Part shown: piece after piece, positions 1 through 5,850 of the stretch
Position numbering within the stretch: the first letter of the stretch is position 1
How the letters are laid out: every line of letters begins with the position of its first letter
Assembly (NCBI GenBank): GCA_017430675.1
Contig: JAFRMM010000218.1
Coordinates: forward strand, 1-23,563
Source: Prevotella sp.
GTDB taxonomy: Bacteria; Bacteroidota; Bacteroidia; Bacteroidales; Bacteroidaceae
Reading direction: 5' to 3'
Length of the DNA stretch: 23,563 nucleotides
The notes under the pieces: generated by a model
Databases searched by the model: none
What the model was told of the DNA's origin: nothing
Seen by the model: the letters and a program-made list of their open reading frames with translations, nothing else
Position numbers and translations under genes: made by a program

Positions 1-663
1 CAGACGCTCCAGATCAAGGACCATATCGTCTATCTCGACGGCAAGGCCAACAAGGAGCCGGAGAATGTGCAATATACCTATCATGTCAAGTTGAAGCAGG
101 CCATCCCCGAGGATCTGATGGATGAACTGGGCATCTCGATGGAAGACCTGACGAGCCTGAACACCTTAGGCTATATGCCGCTGACCAGACAGGCCGTGGA
201 AACCCTCCAGGCCAGAAAGGACATCGTGGAGAGTATCACCCTGAATACGGAGGCCAACGACCTGGAGATCTATCCCCTGAACGGTAACAAGCACTGGACA
301 CGCGACAACTACGGTCCCGTCTGGATTCCGAAAAAGGGCGAATCCATCGACCTGACGCTGGATAATATCGCCATCTATGAGCGCCCCATCAAGGTCTATG
401 AGGCCAATGACCTGCAGATCCGCGACGGTAAGATATTCATCAACGGACAGGAGGCGAAGTCCTATACCTTTAAGATGGACTACTACTGGATGCAGGGCGA
501 CAACCGCCACAACTCCGCCGACTCCCGTTACTGGGGTTTCGTGCCCGAGGATCATATCGTCGGCAAGCCTATCTTCATCTGGTGGTCGAGTGATCCTGAC
601 CATCGCGGCATCAATGGCGTGCGCTGGAGCCGTCTCGGACGGATCGTGGATCATATCAAGTAG
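1..663 (+). CDS. lepB: Signal peptidase I, C-terminal part (5' end outside window)
   Basis: The reading frame is open from base 1 and gives 220 residues before TAG at 661-663. Near the end is the signal peptidase I signature GDNRHNSADSRYWGFVP (about residues 166-182), the conserved box with the GDN and SxDSRxWG residues. The enzyme is membrane-anchored and removes signal peptides of exported preproteins by a Ser/Lys dyad; the catalytic Ser and Lys would lie upstream of the window. The roughly 150 residues before the signature fit the long inserts of Bacteroidales signal peptidases, which are much larger than most bacterial LepB. The frame simply runs in from the left edge; a GTG at 67 is internal, not a likely start. 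The WbqC-family gene follows after 6 bp, so the two are probably co-transcribed. The family call is firm; which lepB paralogue it is cannot be told. Confidence 0.93.
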   Translation, partial: QTLQIKDHIVYLDGKANKEPENVQYTYHVKLKQAIPEDLMDELGISMEDLTSLNTLGYMPLTRQAVETLQARKDIVESITLNTEANDLEIYPLNGNKHWTRDNYGPVWIPKKGESIDLTLDNIAIYERPIKVYEANDLQIRDGKIFINGQEAKSYTFKMDYYWMQGDNRHNSADSRYWGFVPEDHIVGKPIFIWWSSDPDHRGINGVRWSRLGRIVDHIK

Positions 664-669
664 CAGGGC

Positions 670-1281
670 ATGGAGGCTCTGCTGAGTACAACCTATTTCG
701 GCCCTATACAGTGGTACCAGAAACTGTACAGGGCCGAACATGTGCAGATAGAGCAGTGGGAGACTTTCCAGAAGCAGTCCTACCGTAACCGCTGTCTCAT
801 CGCCACGACGAATGACGTCCAGGCTCTGACCGTTCCTGTGGAGCGCGGTACGTCCCCGCTCATCAAGGACATCCGCATCAGTGACCACGGCAACTGGCGC
901 CACCTGCACTGGAACGCCCTGCAGAGCGCCTACGGTGAGTCGCCCTTTTTCCCATACTATCAGGACGACATCCGTCCCTTTTTCGAGAAGCGCTGGACGT
1001 TTCTGCTCGACTTCAATGAGGAGATCCGCCAGAAAATGTGCGAACTGATCGATATCCAGCCCCACGTAAACTATACGACATCGTATCTCTCACCCCTCAC
1101 CCCTTACCTCTCATCTCCCGACTACCGCTCGGCCATCAACCCCAAGCACCCGGAGCCCGATCCTGATTTCGTGCCAAAACCTTATTATCAGGTCTATCGG
1201 CAGAAGCACGGCTTCCTGCCCAACCTCTCCATTCTTGACCTGTTGTTCAACATGGGGCCCGAGAGCATCTTCTACCTCTGA
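670..1281 (+). CDS. WbqC-family protein
   Basis: The protein has 203 residues and starts at ATG 670, 6 bp after lepB. Features typical of the WbqC-like family are visible: N-terminal STTYFGPIQWYQ, then FQKQSYRNRCLI, VPVE, the WRHLHWNALQSAYG-like stretch around residues 76-89, and the C-terminal SILDLLFNMGPESIFYL. The family is found in polysaccharide loci and next to lepB in Bacteroidales; its biochemical role is not established. It has no signal peptide or membrane segment, so it is probably cytosolic. One oddity is residues 140-150 (SPLTPYLSSPD), encoded by a G-free pyrimidine-rich stretch at 1087-1119; it lies where the family is usually variable and looks like a simple-repeat insertion that kept the frame. 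No terminator was seen in the 50 bp after the stop. Confidence 0.85.
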   Translation: MEALLSTTYFGPIQWYQKLYRAEHVQIEQWETFQKQSYRNRCLIATTNDVQALTVPVERGTSPLIKDIRISDHGNWRHLHWNALQSAYGESPFFPYYQDDIRPFFEKRWTFLLDFNEEIRQKMCELIDIQPHVNYTTSYLSPLTPYLSSPDYRSAINPKHPEPDPDFVPKPYYQVYRQKHGFLPNLSILDLLFNMGPESIFYL

Positions 1282-1331
1282 GCAACTGATGGGGTGGTGG
1301 AGCCTGTCATCTTATATTTTTCCGCGAAAAG

Positions 1332-1363
1332 TTTGGTGGTTTCGCTAATTGTTCGTATCTTTG
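1332..1363 (+). promoter_or_regulatory. Bacteroidota-type promoter of the cobalamin riboswitch
   Basis: TTTG at 1332-1335 and TATCTTTG at 1356-1363 are separated by 20 bp, which matches the Bacteroidota consensus TTTG-N(19-21)-TAnnTTTG. Transcription would start about 1367-1370, a few bases before the P1 stem of the riboswitch. This supports active expression of the RNA as its own unit, separate from wbqC upstream. Confidence 0.8.
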
Positions 1364-1373
1364 CAGCCGACAG

Positions 1374-1545
1374 CCGATAGGTGTGTCCCACAGAGGTTCG
1401 CTTAACCGCGATTAATTGGGAATGGAGTGAAAGTCTCCGACTGTCCCGCAGCTGTGAACTCCCGTATGGCTCTGAAGCAGAAAGCCATTGCCGTCAGGCG
1501 AGAAGGCACTTCAGGGTGGAGCGTAGTCAGAAGACCAGCCTTTGG
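1374..1545 (+). ncRNA. Cobalamin (B12) riboswitch aptamer
   Basis: The conserved core is present in order: GGGAA at 1418-1422; a GGAG/CTCC stem (1424-1427 with 1435-1438) closed around TGAAAGT; CTGTCCCGCAGCTGTGA at 1441-1457, the most conserved element of cobalamin riboswitches; GCCATTGCC at 1483-1491; GCGAGAAGGC at 1498-1507; and the B12-box-like GTCAGAAGACCAGCC at 1526-1540. CCGATAGG (1374-1381) can pair imperfectly with CCTTTGG (1539-1545) as P1. GGTT/AACC (1395-1406) forms a small internal hairpin. Such RNAs bind adenosyl- or hydroxo-cobalamin and usually switch off btuB-type or cobalamin-synthesis genes. Here no such gene follows on the plus strand. The aptamer call is firm; its output is unknown. 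Confidence 0.92.
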
Positions 1546-1622
1546 TGGAAAGATGCTGACGGCCCTCGATGTAAGGGCAGGAGGCGAAAGAGTTTTCTTT
1601 TGTGGAATGAAGAGTTGTTCGG

Positions 1623-1641
1623 GAGTCCCTGTCATGGGCTC
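1623..1641 (+). terminator. Possible weak hairpin in the riboswitch downstream region
   Basis: GAG-T-CCC (1623-1629) can pair with GGGCTC (1636-1641) around a 6-nt loop, leaving one bulged T, and is followed by CTTTG. It is about 80 nt past the aptamer and could be part of the expression platform. The T tract is short, so terminator activity is uncertain. Confidence 0.3.
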
Positions 1642-1682
1642 TTTGTAACACTTTACATACGTGTATTATTATATAGGTTTGT

Positions 1683-1716
1683 AAAAGAGACCCTGCCGCG
1701 AGGCACGGTCTCTTTT
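1683..1716 (+). terminator. Strong intrinsic terminator behind the riboswitch
   Basis: AAAAGAGACC (1683-1692) pairs perfectly with GGTCTCTTTT (1707-1716). A second 4-bp stem TGCC/GGCA (1694-1697 with 1702-1705) closes a GCGA tetraloop, with only a C/C mismatch between the two stems. The T run is part of the 3' arm. With the promoter at 1332-1363 this defines a transcript of about 350 nt. Being symmetric, the hairpin could act on both strands. Confidence 0.8.
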
Positions 1717-1860
1717 GTTGTCTGGAACACAGCGGGGTCAGGCCCTACTGTGCTTAAACTCTATCCATCTTTCTTTGAGGGTGTTCTGCTGAAGGGTGTT
1801 TCTTTTCTCCTGTAACCTCATAGTATTTCCCAATTGACATGCCTTTCTGAAAATAAGCAG

Positions 1861-1920
1861 TGCTTAAAGATCATTTGACAATTGTCAAACGATTGTCTGA
1901 CAATTGTCAAATTGCTTAAA
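1861..1920. repeat. Pair of TGACAATTGTCA palindromes framed by TGCTTAAA direct repeats
   Basis: TTTGACAATTGTCAAA at 1874-1889 is a perfect 16-bp palindrome, and TGACAATTGTCA at 1898-1909 a perfect 12-bp palindrome with the same core. Their centres are 22 bp apart, about two helical turns. The pair is flanked by TGCTTAAA at 1861-1868 and 1913-1920; a third copy of that octamer is at 1751-1758. The layout resembles a tandem operator for a dimeric regulator, but no promoter was recognised beside it. Confidence 0.6.
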
Positions 1921-1959
1921 CTCATAGGCTAATCATCAGGAAGCACTATAACAGGAACA

Positions 1960-2010
1960 CCTTTCAGTACAATTAACAGATAATCAGCACCATAAGCGGT
2001 GGCTGAAAGG
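1960..2010. repeat. Inverted repeat CCTTTCAG/CTGAAAGG
   Basis: CCTTTCAG at 1960-1967 and CTGAAAGG at 2003-2010 form an 8-bp perfect inverted repeat with a 35-nt spacer, and CACC/GGTG inside the spacer could extend the fold. It lies in the gene-free stretch 1717-2166. Apart from the repeats listed here, nothing coding is supported in that stretch. Confidence 0.4.
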
Positions 2011-2033
2011 TCATTTAATCATCTTCCTCTAGA

Positions 2034-2096
2034 GTCGTGGGGACAGGTGTGCTTAGGGTACAGGGCATTTGCCCTAGGTACCTGTCCCAATGACTA
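2034..2096. repeat. REP-like palindromic repeat, copy 1
   Basis: GGGACAGGT (2040-2048) pairs with ACCTGTCCC (2080-2088), and an inner AGGGC-ATTT-GCCCT hairpin sits between them. The whole 60-odd-bp unit, from GTCG to TGACTA, recurs at 5757-5816 in the same orientation with only a small difference after ACAGGT. The last 9 bases (CAATGACTA) are immediately duplicated at 2097-2105. Length, palindromic form and intergenic position fit a REP-type element; no associated transposase is in the window. Confidence 0.7.
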
Positions 2097-2127
2097 CAAT
2101 GACTACATTGAGGGCCGTATCTTCTAC

Positions 2128-2161
2128 ATGAACTCACTGGGGACTGTCCCCGCTGAGTCAT
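2128..2161. repeat. Hairpin related to the REP-like unit, next to the leucine-rich repeat gene
   Basis: GGGGAC-T-GTCCCC (2139-2151) is nested in an outer stem ATGA(A)CTCA / TGAGTCAT (2128-2136 with 2154-2161) that has one bulged A. It ends 6 bp from the stop codon of the minus-strand gene at 2167. It shares the GGGGAC/GTCCCC core with the REP-like repeat 30 bp away and may be its partner, as in composite REP clusters. It has no T tract on either side, so it is not a classic terminator, though it could protect mRNA 3' ends. Confidence 0.5.
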
Positions 2162-2166
2162 TTATA

Positions 2167-3450
2167 TTATTTCACCATTAACTTCTGACCATCCTTGATA
2201 TATACCTTACCCTTTTGGAGGGTATTAACCTGTCTGCCACTTAGATTGTATGTTTTGCCTTTCGTTTGATGTTGCCTTATCGGGATTATTCCCAAAGCCA
2301 ATGCTGCTTCCACGCCATCCTCTATTGCAGCAATCAGAGGGAATTGTCTCCAGTATGGGGCCAACTTGTACTGCTCAATGCTTTCTCTGGGTACTAATAG
2401 GAAAATCCCTGGATAATAATCATCATTATTCAATATGTCTTTTTCTTCAACTTTATAAACACCCTCCCAAAACACCTCATCGCTTGGAATCACTGCGGGA
2501 GGAGTCTTTGCATAACAAACAAGATATCTCCAACTATCCCCATTTTCATAAAAGGAGAAGGCATCTATTTCTGATAATGTGGACGGGAGTGTGATGGAGT
2601 GAGTATCTGGCGCAAATAAAAAAGTCCCCCAAAGTCTTGTTATGCCTTCTGGTACTATGATATCTTGTATCCCAGAGAAATATAAGAGCTGGGCATAAGC
2701 AAAAATACCAAGGCCTAGTTTCTGAATGTGGCTGGGGAAATCAAAACCAGTAGTAGTATAAAAGTTCGAAAAGGCCCAATCTTCTATAGACACTACAGAC
2801 TCGGGGATATACAGATGCTCATCTCCCATCCAAGTAAAACTAAAAGCACTTTGTCCGATGGTTGTCACGTAGTCTGGAATGACGGATGACGAGCATCCTT
2901 GTATGAGTTTACGACTGGATTTCTCAAGAATGCAATTACTTTCACTATAATAGTTCTCATTATCTTGGTCAACTGACAGTTTTTTCAAAATCTGAACTTG
3001 ATCAGGTTCATCATGACCATTCCAATAAACATTAGCAGAAAATATCGGAGCCGTAATTTTATTAACTCCGGCAGGAATGTATATTTCTTCTAGGGAGAAG
3101 CAAGCACCAAAAGCATGCGCATCAATCTGACGCAACGTCTTGGGAAGTATTACTGACTTTAGTTTGGGGCAAGAGTGAAAAGCATTACGACCTAATCGAG
3201 TCACAATCCATTCCCTGCCATCGGCATTATAGATAGTATCAGGAATAACATAACTCTCAAGGTCATGATATATGTCATCACCACTATCCTCAGAGTGGGC
3301 CAACACTGCCTCGTTTCCCTCCAACAAGAACTCGATGCCAGATTCCATGTCTCTTGCCCTTGTAAGGTTATTGTTAGTCCTTACCAAGAGTCGCGTTGCC
3401 CCCGCAATTATTGGGAGCAACGCCATGAATATCAACAATATCTTTTTCAT
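2167..3450 (-). CDS. BspA-like leucine-rich repeat (LRR_5) secreted protein
   Basis: The protein has 427 residues from ATG at 3450; an in-frame TTG at 3459 is less likely. It begins with a signal peptide (MKKILLIFMALLPIIAGA). Imperfect LRR_5/BspA-type units follow, recognisable by phrases such as LGRNAFHSCPKLKSVILPKTL, IDAHAFGACFSLEEIYIP, IGQSAF and IEDWAFSNF. The stretch VPRESIEQYKLAPYWRQF is the usual closing motif of these proteins. The last 30 residues (YNLSGRQVNTLQKG, then a KVYIKDGQKLMVK tail) match the short C-terminal tail of many exported Bacteroidales proteins. BspA relatives are surface or outer-membrane proteins with roles in adhesion; the ligand here is unknown. It is 18 bp downstream of the beta-helix gene and probably in its transcript. 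The DNA is AT-richer than the conserved genes of the window. Confidence 0.85.
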   Translation of the reverse strand: MKKILLIFMALLPIIAGATRLLVRTNNNLTRARDMESGIEFLLEGNEAVLAHSEDSGDDIYHDLESYVIPDTIYNADGREWIVTRLGRNAFHSCPKLKSVILPKTLRQIDAHAFGACFSLEEIYIPAGVNKITAPIFSANVYWNGHDEPDQVQILKKLSVDQDNENYYSESNCILEKSSRKLIQGCSSSVIPDYVTTIGQSAFSFTWMGDEHLYIPESVVSIEDWAFSNFYTTTGFDFPSHIQKLGLGIFAYAQLLYFSGIQDIIVPEGITRLWGTFLFAPDTHSITLPSTLSEIDAFSFYENGDSWRYLVCYAKTPPAVIPSDEVFWEGVYKVEEKDILNNDDYYPGIFLLVPRESIEQYKLAPYWRQFPLIAAIEDGVEAALALGIIPIRQHQTKGKTYNLSGRQVNTLQKGKVYIKDGQKLMVK

Positions 3451-3468
3451 TCTCCCCAAGATCTACAA

Positions 3469-4419
3469 TTACCAGTACTGCGAATATCCTGTGCAATTAC
3501 TGATAGAATTATTCTCTTTTACAACCGAATTAATGTTATTCAAATTAAATAGACGATTTATACCGCCATTGGGTTTACTAAAATTTTTAACTATGTTATC
3601 TTTAAACAGAAACAGTTCACCCGAGTGTTGAGGATTAGCAGCATCCTTAGAGCCGTTCAAGCAACATATACCACCATCTAAATAATTGTTTACTATTCTC
3701 ACATTACTACAACCACGGAAGCTGATGGCACTATCATAAACAGTCATGTGTTTGGTAACGTCAAATGCATTAATCTGTGCTTGTGTCAAACCCGTTGTAA
3801 GCAGGGCATCCAGAAGTGTTTGACTATTCATTGCTGTTGTTCCATAAATTACGTTGTCACTAATAAGTACGTCAGAAGATGATTGTATATAAACTGCGTG
3901 GCGTACAACAGTAGATTCAAAGATACAACCAGAAATAACGCCATGGGTAACGCCATAGGGCACCTGAGGATCATTAGTGTTTTGCTCTTCATGGAACACA
4001 ACCCCATAACTACCTGCACCACCTGCAGCAGGGTTCTGTCCATTACCAGCAGCACCTGCACCAGGAACATATACCATGTTTCTAAATGTACATCCAATAA
4101 TATAGACATTCTTACAGCCTGGTCTCACAATGATGCCTCCTGTTGCACCGTCAAATACACATCCCCGAATAATAATATTACTACAATTGTTATCAACAAC
4201 GATATGATATGTTGGAGTGGTTTTGCTTGCTGTTCCCTCAAAGTACATATTTTCAATTATTATGTCACTTAAACCAGAGTGAACTTTTAAACTGTCAAAG
4301 GAACTAATAACAGGATTAGCGGTAATTCTTGATACAGAAGGATTGATTCCAGAAAGGACAAAGCCATTAGTACTTATATTATACGTACTCGTTAGAGTAA
4401 TATTGTTTGTTACTATCAT
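3469..4419 (-). CDS. Parallel beta-helix repeat protein, no signal peptide
   Basis: ATG at 4419 gives 316 residues. This start is preferred over an upstream one at 4611 because it sits 22 bp after a TATATTTG -7 element, whereas the longer form would overlap the lipoprotein gene. The sequence is a run of short beta-strand units ending in turns: IIIENMYFEGT, IIIRGCVFDGA, VYIIGCTFRNM, GVISGCIFEST, VLISDNVIYGT, VRIVNNYLDGG, LFKDNIVKNF. This is the pattern of right-handed beta-helix proteins (pectate-lyase-like or tailspike-like fold). A Gly/Ala-rich loop (AGAAGNGQNPAAGGAGSYG) lies around residues 120-140. There is no signal peptide or lipobox at the N terminus, although its neighbours are exported. 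No catalytic motif was recognised. Polysaccharide-active enzyme, adhesin or phage-derived tail protein are all possible. Confidence 0.75.
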   Translation of the reverse strand: MIVTNNITLTSTYNISTNGFVLSGINPSVSRITANPVISSFDSLKVHSGLSDIIIENMYFEGTASKTTPTYHIVVDNNCSNIIIRGCVFDGATGGIIVRPGCKNVYIIGCTFRNMVYVPGAGAAGNGQNPAAGGAGSYGVVFHEEQNTNDPQVPYGVTHGVISGCIFESTVVRHAVYIQSSSDVLISDNVIYGTTAMNSQTLLDALLTTGLTQAQINAFDVTKHMTVYDSAISFRGCSNVRIVNNYLDGGICCLNGSKDAANPQHSGELFLFKDNIVKNFSKPNGGINRLFNLNNINSVVKENNSISNCTGYSQYW

Positions 4420-4440
4420 AATCTTTTGTTTTTTGTTTTG

Positions 4441-4448
4441 CAAATATA
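4441..4448 (-). promoter_or_regulatory. -7 element of the beta-helix/LRR operon
   Basis: On the minus strand this reads TATATTTG, matching TAnnTTTG. The ATG is 21 bases downstream of it. No good -33 TTTG is found at 19-21 bp, so this is a partial match in a very AT-rich spacer. Confidence 0.5.
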
Positions 4449-4517
4449 GAAATAATAAATGAATTAAAGAAGTAATACACAATAGCGTCAGGAATTGTTG
4501 TGTTATGATGTTGTTTC

Positions 4518-5051
4518 TTATTCGACTTTGACAAAATACATGGTAGGATCCTTGACATACCTCATATCCATATCCGGGCAGAGGATCATCTCTGTACCAT
4601 TCAATGAACAAATAAAGCGCTCAACGGGCCTACTGGACATATTGTGCATGTTGAACTGGATGTGTCCTGTAAGACCGTTTTCGGAATCAGACACCCAGTC
4701 ATCCTCAAACCCGCGCTCAGATTCCTGATAACGGTAGTCATCGGTATTAACGGCAATCTCGTACATCACCTTTCCGTCTGGAGTAAACGTCAGATAGGTT
4801 TCCGTCTCCGTATAATCATCAATCCCGACTTTTGTCAGCCTCCATTTTCCAACAACCATCCCCACAGCATTCTGCCCTGCCTCATTGAGGGCAGTATCTT
4901 CTACACAAGATGCCTGTACCTCTGCAGGTTCCTTTGTGGGCTCTGTGTTCACATTCTCTACACTCTCTTCATCACTGCTGCAGGCGGTGAGGCCCAGCCC
5001 CACCCCTGCCGTCAGCAACACGATGAACAGATTTAAAAAGTTCTTTTTCAT
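4518..5051 (-). CDS. Lipoprotein with lipocalin-like domain
   Basis: The chosen start is ATG 5051 (177 residues); ten extra residues from 5081 would spoil the signal peptide. MKKNFLNLFIVLLTAGVGLGLTAC is a lipoprotein signal with Cys24 as the lipidated residue, so the mature protein is membrane-attached. After an acidic Glu/Thr-rich linker (residues 25-50), VVGKWRLTKV begins a lipocalin-like beta-barrel (about residues 75-177), with LTFTPDGKVMYEI and GTEMILCPDMDMRYV as typical strands. Related Bacteroidales proteins are annotated only as lipocalin-like and probably bind a small hydrophobic ligand; this is inference. It lies 95 bp downstream of a second lipoprotein gene, and the two share signal-peptide DNA almost exactly. 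Confidence 0.75.
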   Translation of the reverse strand: MKKNFLNLFIVLLTAGVGLGLTACSSDEESVENVNTEPTKEPAEVQASCVEDTALNEAGQNAVGMVVGKWRLTKVGIDDYTETETYLTFTPDGKVMYEIAVNTDDYRYQESERGFEDDWVSDSENGLTGHIQFNMHNMSSRPVERFICSLNGTEMILCPDMDMRYVKDPTMYFVKVE

Positions 5052-5146
5052 GCTCCAATTATCTATAGTTACTATATACATAACCGCAAAACTACCCCAA
5101 AGACTGCATCGATGACCCCAATATTACAATACTTTAACAAATAGCC

Positions 5147-5680
5147 CTATTCTTCTGCCTCATCTTCTGCCTCGTGCCTATTTTTCACCATATAGGTGCC
5201 TGATAGGGAGTCATCATACTGGATGTCAAACCTAAAACTTTCTTGTAACTCCGCGAAGACAACGGTGTAGTTTCTTTTCTCCAACGGTCCAATTTCGGAA
5301 TAGAGGTTATAAAAGCAGACACAGTCATAGCGATTCATAGGGTCATAACTACCCCTTTCCGTAATCAAAATCACTCCATCCTCAATGCTAACTGTTGTGT
5401 TGATACTGATTGCATGACACTCAAAATCTGCATTGACATGGTTAATTGACAGATAACCGTCGGCAAGAGCCTTATATTCTACATATTCATCGTCTGAAGG
5501 ACCTCGGGTCCCGTCAGGCCGGGCATAAGACCTACACCCTGACACAGCATATATCTTTGGCACCTCACCCTGAGGAGAAACAGGGTTGTCCTCCTCTTCA
5601 AAGCCACCACAAGCGTACAGCCCCACCCCTGCCATCAGCAGGGACAGGGCCAACATCATTAATTTTCTTTTTTTGCTCAT
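5147..5680 (-). CDS. Hypothetical lipoprotein
   Basis: The protein has 177 residues from ATG 5680. MSKKRKLMMLALSLLMAGVGLYAC is a lipoprotein signal with Cys24, followed by an acidic spacer (GGFEEEDNPVSP). The mature part is predicted beta-rich. It carries a YDCVCFYNLYSEIGPLEKRNYTVVF segment (about residues 118-142), a pattern seen in unnamed Bacteroidales lipoproteins (CxCxY, then G-L-x-x-x-x-Y). The C terminus is acidic (EAEDEAEE). No enzyme motif was found and the function is unknown. Its length and Cys24 position equal those of the downstream lipoprotein, although the mature sequences are not obviously related. Transcription may start at the TAACTTTG element at 5827-5834, which would put the REP-like repeat and the gene remnant in its leader. 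Confidence 0.7.
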   Translation of the reverse strand: MSKKRKLMMLALSLLMAGVGLYACGGFEEEDNPVSPQGEVPKIYAVSGCRSYARPDGTRGPSDDEYVEYKALADGYLSINHVNADFECHAISINTTVSIEDGVILITERGSYDPMNRYDCVCFYNLYSEIGPLEKRNYTVVFAELQESFRFDIQYDDSLSGTYMVKNRHEAEDEAEE

Positions 5681-5694
5681 AAGATTTTTATTTA

Positions 5695-5757
5695 CTATTT
5701 CACAACTACTTTTTCACTGAGAGTCTGCCCATCTACAACAGCTCTGACTATAAGTAG
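5695..5757 (-). pseudogene. Remnant of the C terminus of a secreted protein, cut at the REP-like repeat
   Basis: Just upstream of the lipoprotein gene, the minus strand encodes LLIVRAVVDG followed by QTLSEKVVVK and then TAG (5695-5697). This resembles the conserved C-terminal tails of many exported Bacteroidales proteins (a strand, a DG/NG turn, then VVVK-stop). The similarity stops exactly where the REP-like copy 2 begins (5757). Beyond it the frame only runs through the repeat to a TAG at 5794-5796. The rest of the gene is absent, so this looks like the last 20 codons of a deleted gene. The call rests on one short motif. Confidence 0.45.
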
Positions 5758-5816
5758 TCGTGGGGACAGGTGCTGGGGTACAGGGCATTTGCCCTAGGTA
5801 CCTGTCCCAATGACTA
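5757..5816. repeat. REP-like palindromic repeat, copy 2
   Basis: Same unit and orientation as 2034-2096: GGGACAGGT (5763-5771) pairs with ACCTGTCCC (5800-5808) around an AGGGC-ATTT-GCCCT hairpin. TAGTC at 5755-5759 and GACTA at 5812-5816 extend the stem. Relative to copy 1 it differs only by a few bases after ACAGGT. It abuts the gene remnant at 5695-5757. Confidence 0.7.
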
Positions 5817-5826
5817 ACTGTGGTGG

Positions 5827-5834
5827 CAAAGTTA
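5827..5834 (-). promoter_or_regulatory. Possible -7 element for the lipoprotein genes
   Basis: The minus strand reads TAACTTTG, an exact match to TAnnTTTG. A transcript from about 5822 would cross the REP-like copy 2 and the gene remnant before the lipoprotein start at 5680. No TTTG is seen 19-21 bp upstream; that region is AT-rich and overlaps the terminator arm. Confidence 0.4.
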
Positions 5835-5850
5835 TGCAATAATAATTGAA

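Noticed and set aside
166..1065. 299-codon open frame on the minus strand opposite lepB and the WbqC-family gene
   Set aside because: Both opposite-strand genes have clear family motifs; the frame is low in family-like features and is a codon-bias shadow.
1381..1815. 144-codon plus-strand frame over the riboswitch
   Set aside because: Its first part is the structured aptamer and it crosses the terminator; the translation shows no protein motif.
1929..2018. Thirty-codon minus-strand frame (ending GVPVIVLPDD) resembling a secreted-protein tail
   Set aside because: The likeness is weak, the frame has no recognisable export-tail pattern, and it overlaps the repeats; probably chance.
1717..2166. 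Possible CRISPR array or integron in the repeat-rich gene-free stretch
   Set aside because: The repeats are few, of different types and unevenly spaced, and no cas or integrase gene is nearby.
1999..2181. Sixty-codon plus-strand frame near the LRR gene
   Set aside because: It consists mostly of the REP-like repeat and hairpin sequence and has no promoter or motif.
4420..4611. 64-residue N-terminal extension of the beta-helix protein
   Set aside because: It would overlap the lipoprotein gene and lie upstream of the TATATTTG element; the extra residues do not form a signal peptide next to the beta-helix.
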